This document shows positions 54,540 through 59,753 of a stretch of DNA of 59,753 bases, in pieces. The first letter of the stretch is position 1, and the number at the start of each line of letters is the position of its first letter. Position numbers and translations under genes: made by a program. The notes under the pieces were generated by a model that saw only the letters and a list, made by a program, of their open reading frames with translations, searched no databases and was not told the origin of the DNA. This DNA is from a virus. The DNA lies in IMG/VR virus record IMGVR_UViG_3300006802_000105, positions 1 through 59,753 of that record; one strand, given 5' to 3'.

Positions 54540-54631
54540 AACGGACTCTCCTCGTAGTTGTCCGGGTTAAACGGGATAGGCCGCGCCGGGACAGGCGGCG
54601 GCAGTTTGGTGGGGAAGGGCCACGTACGCAT
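54536..54631 (-). CDS. 31-residue proline-rich peptide
   Basis: 31 aa, ATG at 54631 overlapping the previous TGA (TGATG). Its TGA overlaps the next ATG. MRTWPFPTKLPPPVPARPIP then FNPDNYEESPL. Small size makes it less certain, but it fills the gap exactly, keeps the overlap rule, and its 3' end supplies a GAGGAG ribosome site for the next gene. Confidence 0.6.
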   Translation of the reverse strand: MRTWPFPTKLPPPVPARPIPFNPDNYEESPL

Positions 54632-54825
54632 CACTTCTCCAGCTTCGCAAGAAAAGATTTCAGCCGCTTGCAGCGAGACTCGTTGTAGTCGATGAGCGAC
54701 TGTGCGTATTCCTTATGCGTCATGGCAGTCAGCAGTTCCAGTTCCGCATCGGCAAGTTCTTTGGACGCAACCTCGGCGGGGGTGAGTCGGCGCATGACGC
54801 GCTTGAGTGCGTTTAGTAAAGTCAT
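54631..54825 (-). CDS. small helical protein
   Basis: 64 aa with GGAG 7 bases upstream of the ATG. MTLLNALKRVMRRLTPAEVASKELADAELELLTAMTHKEYAQSLIDYNESRCKRLKSFLAKLEK is one or two helices. The 'A.KEL.DAELELL.A.T..EYAQS...YN..R..RL' form occurs in other phages. It is the first gene of the tightly coupled chain that runs down to the polymerase. Confidence 0.75.
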   Translation of the reverse strand: MTLLNALKRVMRRLTPAEVASKELADAELELLTAMTHKEYAQSLIDYNESRCKRLKSFLAKLEK

Positions 54826-54910
54826 TTGTATTCTCCGTAGTTGGTAAGGGTGCTGGGTTGTGCGTTCCCTGCCCAGCGCAGGGTAGGGGAGCGCAGTGTG
54901 GGGGTACTAG

Positions 54911-55000
54911 CTAGGGGGCCGCACACTGCCATCGCTGTCCATCGTAGACGCACCCATCAGGAGCGACGATGCAAGAACCCCCCTCACTTGTTCGGGTCAA
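54911..55000 (-). CDS. possible 29-residue Cys-containing peptide
   Basis: In the 158-base gap 54826-54983, one frame reads on from a TTG at 55000: MTRTSEGGSC then IVAPDGCVYDGQRWQCAAP. The composition (three Cys, WQC ending) looks protein-like, and it overlaps the previous gene by 17 bases. The start codon is weak and the ribosome site poor (GAGG, 3 bases away). The rest of the gap (54826-54910) holds nothing clear to me. Confidence 0.3.
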   Translation of the reverse strand: MTRTSEGGSCIVAPDGCVYDGQRWQCAAP

Positions 55001-55373
55001 ACACCTCGCGCAGTTGCAAGTACAGGCGACGGGCTTCCGCCAGTGGCAGGGCGTCGATGTCGATCTTGGCGGGTGCGGATGCAGCCACGGGTGCTACAAC
55101 CTCCACGGGTTCCGTCGGGGCCACGGTGGCTACGGGTTTCTCTTTAGACATAGCGCGTTTATCCTCGCAAAAGTAAATGAAGCGAGAGACGCGACGGGCG
55201 TCGGACTCTCGGTAGTAGTGTGCGCGTTCACGGCGCACAAGTTTATACCGCGTCAACCGCAGCATCGTAGTCGCAATGCCATTGGGCGTGCCGCCAAGCG
55301 TAGCGGCAATATCCTCCGAGTCAACGCCGGGGTTCTTGCGGACTTCTGCCAAAATCTCTTTGTACGAAACCAT
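54984..55373 (-). CDS. winged-helix DNA-binding protein
   Basis: 129 aa from the ATG at 55373, with GAGGAG 8 bases upstream. A GTG at 55382 is also possible but too close to that site. The N-terminal 60 residues (SYKEILAEVRKNPGVDSEDIAATLGGTPNGIATTMLRLTRYKLVRRERAHYYRESDARR) form a winged helix. The remainder is a Val/Ala/Pro linker and a short helix (PLAEARRLYLQLREVF). It may regulate phage or host promoters. A replication-origin-binding role is also possible. Confidence 0.75.
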   Translation of the reverse strand: MVSYKEILAEVRKNPGVDSEDIAATLGGTPNGIATTMLRLTRYKLVRRERAHYYRESDARRVSRFIYFCEDKRAMSKEKPVATVAPTEPVEVVAPVAASAPAKIDIDALPLAEARRLYLQLREVFDPNK

Positions 55374-55378
55374 GTCTA

Positions 55379-56236
55379 TCACTCCTCACTAACGACGACG
55401 ATGAACGTCTGGTCGCTAACCTTGATACCGATGTTACGCACCGGCACGTTTCGCTCCACCATCTTCAGGATGTTCATGTTGCGGAACTGTTCGGGCAGTT
55501 CATCCGCTGGGTACTTGGTAACCGCATCCTTGTACTTGACGTACCAACCCTGCGGGGTCACCGCAACAACGGCTACGTCTCCACCTGCCACCCGACGGAA
55601 GTGCTGGATGGTGTCGCGCTTCTCGACCGCTTCGTCGCGCGTTTCGAGCGTCTTGGCAGTATCACGCTTGGCAGCAACGCCGAACGTAGCCTCGTACTGG
55701 ATGAACTGCGCCTTGAACTGGGGCGACATGGCAAACGCAACAGCCGCCTCGGACAGTGCAGCGTCCGCACTATCGACTGCCTTGTCTGCGTAGTACATCG
55801 GAGTGTGCAGCGCACCAGAAACATCACCGGCAACTTCGTCGTACGCTTCCTCGTCAGTGCGTGGGTACACCGCCTCACGAATCTTGCGCAGGATAGGCGC
55901 AGCCTCTGCGTTGGAGAAGACGGTATCCCCGGAGCGTCTACGCCCCAGTCGATGCGCGTTGAGGTGCGGGATGTACGTCGATGCCCGACTCGACCACTGT
56001 ACCTCGACAGAGGCCAACCTTTCTTCGCCGTGGTAGATGAAGATCCGCGTGTCCAGGGTCTTGAACGTCCAGTCACGATGCTCCAGCGCAGCGTTGAAGA
56101 GAATCTTCCGCAGCGTATCGTGGTTGATGACGGTGTCGGCGGCATTTACCTTCACGTTTGGCAGTCCCGCACACATGGCCCACGTTACGTTGTGGATCAG
56201 GTTGTGTCGGGTGCGGGTCTTCTTAGATTCGCTCAT
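55379..56236 (-). CDS. hypothetical protein under the inverted-repeat operator
   Basis: 285 aa with AGGAG 7 bases before the ATG. It has a basic N-terminus (ESKKTRTRHNLIHNVTWAMCAGLPNVKV), a beta-rich middle (HRDWTFKTLDTRIFIYHGEERLASVEVQWSSRASTYIPHLNAHRL) and a helical C-terminal half. The ending is VRNIGIKVSDQTFIVVVSEE. Related proteins occur in phages beside the metallopeptidase-VWA gene, but no function is known to me. An inverted repeat lies 21 bases upstream. Confidence 0.7.
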   Translation of the reverse strand: MSESKKTRTRHNLIHNVTWAMCAGLPNVKVNAADTVINHDTLRKILFNAALEHRDWTFKTLDTRIFIYHGEERLASVEVQWSSRASTYIPHLNAHRLGRRRSGDTVFSNAEAAPILRKIREAVYPRTDEEAYDEVAGDVSGALHTPMYYADKAVDSADAALSEAAVAFAMSPQFKAQFIQYEATFGVAAKRDTAKTLETRDEAVEKRDTIQHFRRVAGGDVAVVAVTPQGWYVKYKDAVTKYPADELPEQFRNMNILKMVERNVPVRNIGIKVSDQTFIVVVSEE

Positions 56237-56257
56237 TTAATTTCTCCTGAAAGGTTT

Positions 56258-56270
56258 TCTAACGGTTAGA
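56258..56270. promoter_or_regulatory. inverted repeat, probable operator (copy 2)
   Basis: TCTAACGGTTAGA, identical to copies 1 and 3. It overlaps the last codons of the MazG-like gene and lies 21 bases upstream of the start at 56236. Confidence 0.6.
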
Positions 56271-56742
56271 TACGGTTGTACAAAACGTCGCGTAGATCAG
56301 GTGCCCTCCAGCCCTCGGGCTTAAGGATCTTGCCGTCGTCGCGCTTACGCACAGCCCCGGTCTTGGCGTCGATCTTGGCGAAGTTGGAGCGCATGACTTC
56401 CTGCCAGCCATCCAGCATGGGGAAGCCGCGCGATAGACCGTATCCGATGCACACGACAATGATGTCGATGATGGCGTCGAACTGCTCCACTTCGTCGTTG
56501 TCGTGTATTGCTTTCTCAAGCTCTTGACTCTCCTCCAGTATCAAGTTCAGGTACAGACGGGCTTGCTCTTCGTTATCCACCGTAGTGGACTGCCCACAGG
56601 CCCTCATGAATGCCGCTTGGTCGTGGAAGACTGACTGCGGCTGCTGCCGCATATCGAGTCGCTCGGCAAGGGCGTGGACGATGCCGCTGTGCCCATCCGC
56701 TTCGCGGATGAGTTCACTGTCGCTCATGTTTTCATAGTTCAT
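56266..56742 (-). CDS. MazG-like nucleotide pyrophosphohydrolase
   Basis: 158 aa. The alpha-helical NTP-PPase signature is visible: EExxE at residues 70-74 (LILEESQELEKAI), then ExxD at 86-89 (VEQFD) and D93 in AIIDIIVVCIGYG. It ends with a NFAKIDAKTGAVRKRDDGKILKPEGWRAPDL segment typical of phage MazG-like or dNTPase proteins, which hydrolyse (d)NTPs to monophosphates. In phages they may clear modified nucleotides or (p)ppGpp-related alarm signals. That last role is debated. Confidence 0.85.
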   Translation of the reverse strand: MNYENMSDSELIREADGHSGIVHALAERLDMRQQPQSVFHDQAAFMRACGQSTTVDNEEQARLYLNLILEESQELEKAIHDNDEVEQFDAIIDIIVVCIGYGLSRGFPMLDGWQEVMRSNFAKIDAKTGAVRKRDDGKILKPEGWRAPDLRDVLYNRI

Positions 56743-57074
56743 TGGGTGTCGCCTACAAAGTCAACAAAGGAATGAAGTGCGGTGCCACCGGAGTCGGTGC
56801 GAAACCACACAATGATGTCGGGGGGTGGGGTAGATACTTGTTTTGCATGGGCTCCAATACGGGATATGTTGATGATGTTGACCAGCCACTCTGGTCTAGT
56901 CTCCAGTAGTCCTTCGCTAGAGGTTTCGTGGCCGTTGTTCCATGTACGCAGCTTGTACTCACCTGCGTACTCTTCGTAGCGGTGTTCCGCTAAGTCTTTG
57001 TGGTGTTTAGTCACTTTGCTAAAGATCATGTTCATTTGGCGGAGCGAGTCCGCCAGTACTTCGCTTCGTTTCAT
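56739..57074 (-). CDS. hypothetical protein
   Basis: 111 aa with ATGA overlaps on both sides. MKRSEVLADSLRQMNMIFSKVTKHHKDLAEHRYEEYAGEYKLRTWNNGHETSSEGLLETRPEWLVNIINISRIGAHAKQ is helical at the N-terminus. A beta segment (DIIVWFRTDSGGTALHSFVDFVGD) ends it. No family is recognised. It lies between the MazG-like and the DUF3150-like genes. Confidence 0.65.
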   Translation of the reverse strand: MKRSEVLADSLRQMNMIFSKVTKHHKDLAEHRYEEYAGEYKLRTWNNGHETSSEGLLETRPEWLVNIINISRIGAHAKQVSTPPPDIIVWFRTDSGGTALHSFVDFVGDTQ

Positions 57075-57325
57075 TCGGAGATCGCCCAGTCAAAGCTATC
57101 CAAGATGGCATCGACCTTACGCTTGGTCTCCAAGCGCGTGCTGTCCTCCTCCCGCAGTTCTTTGGGAGTGACGCCCGTCAGGGCATCGACCAGCTTGCAA
57201 CGGGCACGCTCAAGGTCAGGGTCGTTCGTCACGTTCATGACGGTCAGCAAGTCGCACAGTTCCTCGGCGTTGGTTACCAACGTGTCATGGAACACGCGCT
57301 TCTTGCCATCCTCATCCACGGTCAA
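57071..57325 (-). CDS. hypothetical protein with uncertain start
   Basis: 84 aa from a TTG at 57325 overlapping the upstream stop, or 82 aa from a GTG at 57319. Neither has a good ribosome site, so coupling to the upstream gene is likely. The chain TVDEDGKKRVFHDTLVTNAEELCDLLTVMNVTNDPDLERARCKLVDALTGVTPKELREEDS is helical and acidic. No family is recognised. Confidence 0.6.
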   Translation of the reverse strand: MTVDEDGKKRVFHDTLVTNAEELCDLLTVMNVTNDPDLERARCKLVDALTGVTPKELREEDSTRLETKRKVDAILDSFDWAISE

Positions 57326-57956
57326 GACGGTCGCTCATCTTGGTGAGTGCGGTATGCAAACGATTCCAAGAGTCTTGGTTGGCTTGCGCCAACTGCGCCT
57401 TGGCCCGCGCCTCGTACTGCTCCACAAGTTCACGCTGCACACTGGACTCGATGTCGAGCCTGAAGTCGCCCGCCGTGGGCAGCGGCGTGAACGACGTGTC
57501 GAACGAAAACTTACGCGCCACCTGATCGCGTGTCGGGTACTCCTCACGGTCAAACAGCGTACCGAGTTGGAACGCGGCAGCAGCAACCAGTGTGTCGTAC
57601 TTATCCAAGAACTTGTCCACCAGCGCTTTGAACTCCTGATCGTTCTTGGTCATCACGCCCTGATAGTCGAACAGCGCTTTGGTAGGCAGCAGCCGCTGCC
57701 CGTTGTCTGACCAAGGCAGTGTGAGCCTGTAGTGTTCGTTGCGAACCTTGGCTTGGAACTTGATGATGGCGTCCAACTCTTTGCATTCGGCAAAGAGACT
57801 CTTATAAACGCTGGCGGCTTTGGCCGACCCGCTGCCCTTGGCGGCGACAACCTCCCCCTGCGTCTTCTTATCTTGCTTACGCCCGGAGTACACGCTGATG
57901 GCGAGGTCTACAAGCATGGCCGAACGGGCAATGCCCGCAACTGTCTGAATACTCAT
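57312..57956 (-). CDS. DUF3150-like protein
   Basis: 214 aa with AGGAG 7 bases before the ATG. The N-terminal region (MLVDLAISVYSGRKQDKKTQGEVVAAKGSGSAKAASVYKSLF) and the LPWSDNGQRLLPTKALFDYQGVM segment follow the plan that I recall for DUF3150. In other phages that family neighbours MoxR AAA+ ATPases and VWA proteins, as here. It is helical, and its role is unknown. The inverted-repeat operator is 14 bases upstream. The family name is from memory and should be checked. Confidence 0.65.
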   Translation of the reverse strand: MSIQTVAGIARSAMLVDLAISVYSGRKQDKKTQGEVVAAKGSGSAKAASVYKSLFAECKELDAIIKFQAKVRNEHYRLTLPWSDNGQRLLPTKALFDYQGVMTKNDQEFKALVDKFLDKYDTLVAAAAFQLGTLFDREEYPTRDQVARKFSFDTSFTPLPTAGDFRLDIESSVQRELVEQYEARAKAQLAQANQDSWNRLHTALTKMSDRLDRG

Positions 57957-57970
57957 TTTGATTCTCCTGA

Positions 57971-57983
57971 TCTAACGGTTAGA
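57971..57983. promoter_or_regulatory. inverted repeat, probable operator (copy 3)
   Basis: TCTAACGGTTAGA, identical to the other two copies, 14 bases upstream of the DUF3150-like start and immediately before its ribosome site. The 61-base gap 57957-58017 holds only this element and a possible weak promoter. Confidence 0.65.
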
Positions 57984-58017
57984 AAGTTAATAGTGCGCTG
58001 CGAAACTTACAGATGGC

Positions 58018-58269
58018 TTACTCGGCTTGCGACGCGGTGAAAAACTTGAGCGCGTCATAGTCGTCGTCGGGCATAACCCGCACCACCAAGTTAGAGCGCA
58101 AGTCGTACGGCTGCAACAGATTCATAAAGTCGCTACCGTTGGTGCCCTTGCCCGTGCCCATGTACTTGGCCTGCACCATCTCGCAGCCGCGCAGTACGCT
58201 TGCCAGCGTCTCCAACTGCTCCGCGCTAAGGATGACCGAGCAGCCATCCACGTTTATCGTCAACTTCAT
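58018..58269 (-). CDS. small hypothetical protein next to the VWA gene
   Basis: 83 aa with GGAGGT 6 bases before the ATG. The N-terminal half is MKLTINVDGCSVILSAEQLETLASVLRGCEMVQAKYMGTGKGTNGSDFMNLL, and the C-terminal half has RSNLVVRVMPDDDYDALKFFTAS. It looks like a small alpha/beta protein. Its start immediately follows the stop of the VWA gene, so the two are probably co-translated. No family is recognised. Confidence 0.7.
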   Translation of the reverse strand: MKLTINVDGCSVILSAEQLETLASVLRGCEMVQAKYMGTGKGTNGSDFMNLLQPYDLRSNLVVRVMPDDDYDALKFFTASQAE

Positions 58270-58270
58270 C

Positions 58271-59446
58271 TCACACCTCCAAATGAATCGTCGTACCGTA
58301 GGGAGCGACCATGTCGCTCGTAACTGCCCACAGCGTGGGCCACTCGCTGACCCCCCAAGAGCCTACGTACCCGTCCGTGAACTGCACGATGGCTTGCGGG
58401 TTGATGCGCTTCTCGCGCAGGTAGTCGAACAGAACAGACCCGTCGGTGCCGCCACCGCCACGGGGCTTGAGAGACTGCACAGCAAACTGACCGTCCTCGA
58501 ACACCTGATGACCACGGATGCTGGTGTCCCAATACACAACGTGGAGCTTTCCGGGCTTGATGTCCTCCATGATGTTTGTAATCTCGGATACAAACGCGGT
58601 CATCTCCGTAGTGTTGAAGCACGAACCGGACGTGTCGAAGCCGATCACCAACTCCGCAAGCGTGGTGCCAAGCATGGACGGCATATACACATCGTCAGTA
58701 ATGAACCTACGGTTGGGCTTGCGCCATGAGGACTCGTCGCGCCCTGCACAGGTCTCGGTGATGAAGTCACGCAGCACCTTGCGCCAGTCGATCTTGGAGT
58801 TCAGCAGATCGCCGAACGTACCGTCTGCGCCACCGGAACCCTTACCCTGCATCTTGCGACGCATGAGTTCACCCTGACGCATGGCACGGTCGATTTCCTT
58901 GGCACGATCCTCCGCCGTCTTCTCGTCTGCTTCCTTAGCACCTTCCCAGTCGTGGGAGTCAATCCCATCGTTCCCCGGCTCATCGCCGGGGCCTTTGCCG
59001 GGGCCTTTGCCCTTCTTCTCTTTCTTGAGGTCGTCGAATATCTGGCGCACTGACCAGTTGCGGTACTTCTGATCGGGCTGCACACCTTCCTTGGGCATAC
59101 GCACAAACCCGAAACCTGCGTCCATGATGATCAGAGACAGGTTCACGAAGTGGTCTGCCGCGAGATTGGCAAGTCGTGCGTCCTCATTCCAGAGTTCCCG
59201 CCATACATACAGGTGCCGATACGCTTTGTGCGTCGCCTCGTGCAGCACCAACAAGTTCAACTCGGCATCTGTGAGCTTGTCCACGAACTCCGGGTTGTAC
59301 GTTACGTCCCACCCGTTGGTACAGGCGGTTGGGATGCTGGTGCTTATGACCACCTTGCCACACGCCAGCAAGCCAGCGTAGGCACAGAACTGTTTGTGGC
59401 GCATGATTGCGACATGCGACTTACGAATTCGATCCAATGCGTTCAT
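58271..59446 (-). CDS. metallopeptidase-VWA protein (DUF2201-like)
   Basis: 391 aa. The N-terminal metallopeptidase-like domain has HEATH at residues 69-73 (LLVLHEATHKAYRHLYV). A charged linker with KKEKKGKGPGKGPGDEPGND follows. The C-terminal von Willebrand A domain has the MIDAS motif D271-T-S-G-S275 (VIGFDTSGSCFNTTEM), then RGGGGTDGSVLFDYL and VQFTDGYVGSWG. This is the DUF2201-type architecture that usually works with a MoxR AAA+ ATPase. No MoxR gene is in the window. The ribosome site AAGGAG lies in the end of the next gene. Confidence 0.88.
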   Translation of the reverse strand: MNALDRIRKSHVAIMRHKQFCAYAGLLACGKVVISTSIPTACTNGWDVTYNPEFVDKLTDAELNLLVLHEATHKAYRHLYVWRELWNEDARLANLAADHFVNLSLIIMDAGFGFVRMPKEGVQPDQKYRNWSVRQIFDDLKKEKKGKGPGKGPGDEPGNDGIDSHDWEGAKEADEKTAEDRAKEIDRAMRQGELMRRKMQGKGSGGADGTFGDLLNSKIDWRKVLRDFITETCAGRDESSWRKPNRRFITDDVYMPSMLGTTLAELVIGFDTSGSCFNTTEMTAFVSEITNIMEDIKPGKLHVVYWDTSIRGHQVFEDGQFAVQSLKPRGGGGTDGSVLFDYLREKRINPQAIVQFTDGYVGSWGVSEWPTLWAVTSDMVAPYGTTIHLEV

Positions 59447-59448
59447 GA

Positions 59449-59753
59449 TTACTCCTTAGAAAAAACAATACTTGCAGATAGCAGCAACCAAGCTGCGTGG
59501 TTGTCCGTATCAGATGCGGCAACCAGTCGCAGTGCGTCGGGCTCCAATGTCAGGTACACGGCGCTGTCGTCCCATGCGATAAGCGCAGCTACTGCGTCCA
59601 GTGCTGCGCCCAGTGCTGCGTCCCATGCTTCGTCCCGTGCTGCGCCCAGTGCTGCGCCCAGTGCTGCGCCCAGTGCTGCGCCCCGTGCTGCGTCCAGTGC
59701 TGCGCCCAGTGCTGCGTCCCATGCTTCGTCCCGTGCTGCGCCCCGTGCTGCGC
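59449..59753 (-). CDS. Ala-rich 4-residue-repeat protein, truncated by window edge
   Basis: The last 100 residues of a longer protein whose 5' end lies beyond the right edge. About 53 residues are tetrads of the AALG, AARD, EAWD and AALD kind. A globular tail follows: VAALIAWDDSAVYLTLEPDALRLVAASDTDNHAAWLLLSASIVFSKE. The tail with 'ALIAWDDS..YL...PDALRL.A' is a known ending of phage Ala/Trp-repeat proteins of unknown function. This frame is chosen over the Gly-Arg-Ser-Thr frame because only it reads into a folded tail and a stop directly before the next gene's start. Confidence 0.75.
   Translation of the reverse strand, partial: AARGAARDEAWDAALGAALDAARGAALGAALGAALGAARDEAWDAALGAALDAVAALIAWDDSAVYLTLEPDALRLVAASDTDNHAAWLLLSASIVFSKE
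59594..59753 (-). repeat. 12-bp tandem repeats with 96-bp higher-order period
   Basis: A run of 12-base units (variants of GCAGCACTGGGC on the minus strand), each encoding four residues. A block of five units around 59594-59652 recurs 96 bases (8 units) further on. The array continues past the window edge and may be compressed by assembly. Confidence 0.85.

Noticed and set aside
59510-59722. Gly-Arg-Ser-Thr repeat protein frame at the right edge
   Set aside because: The alternative frame of the same repeats continues into a folded, phage-like tail and stops directly before the next gene's start, so that frame is the gene.
1-59753. tRNA genes, integrase, attachment sites, CRISPR array, RNA polymerase
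   Set aside because: I looked for cloverleaf-like segments, tyrosine or serine recombinase motifs and T7-type polymerase motifs and saw none. Short tRNA-like signals could be missed by eye.

Overview
This window is most of the genome of a tailed bacterial virus (Caudoviricetes). I see no cellular genes, integrase, repressor-type lysogeny module, tRNA or CRISPR array. It has small and large terminase subunits, a portal, a scaffold, a HK97-fold (gpT-like) capsid protein, adaptor proteins, a P22 gp10/T7 gp12-like tail nozzle and very large ejection-type proteins. It has no sheath, tail-tube or tape-measure gene. That fits a short-tailed (podovirus-like) phage of a fairly high-GC, Shine-Dalgarno-using bacterium. 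There is no phage RNA polymerase, so host RNA polymerase is probably used; sigma70-like promoters are visible. The host cannot be named from the sequence.

Left arm (82-40007, + strand except one inserted gene): packaging (TerS, TerL), portal, a GroES-like co-chaperonin, scaffold and capsid; then a terminator and an internal promoter (8583-8707). Next comes a run of small proteins (9610-13882), several of which share a Lys/Gly 'KKGGSV' motif; the two adaptor genes lie in or beside this run. After these come fibre and receptor-binding genes (14532-21401) with tandem and internal duplications, then lysis genes (membrane/coiled-coil protein, 3TM holin, GH24 lysozyme) interrupted by a reverse-strand HNH homing endonuclease with its own promoter. 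The tail nozzle and four huge ejection/polyvalent proteins follow, the last (1972 aa) carrying a zincin HELIH motif.

Right arm (40004-59753, - strand): primase-helicase (AEP plus DUF927-like), a small HTH protein, an ssDNA-binding-like protein, an SNF2-type helicase, an HNH protein, a Cas4-like Fe-S nuclease, family A DNA polymerase and a VRR-NUC nuclease. A dense chain of about 18 tiny genes joined by stop/start overlaps (50.1-54.8 kb) follows. Then come a winged-helix protein, a MazG-like enzyme, a DUF3150-like protein, a metallopeptidase-VWA protein and, cut by the right edge, a protein made of 4-residue Ala-rich repeats. Three copies of a perfect inverted repeat (TCTAAC-N-GTTAGA) sit just upstream of three right-arm starts and look like operators.

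The most remarkable element is in the DNA polymerase gene. The polymerase carries a 280-residue intein in frame, and a complete 209-residue HNH-family endonuclease is encoded in the +1 frame wholly inside that intein, ending 8 bases before the intein's last base. The homing enzyme is therefore not fused into the intein but hidden in an overlapping frame. Several real genes shorter than 60 codons were found by reading the junctions: 13485-13619, 51173-51349, 52668-52778, 54070-54237 and 54536-54631.
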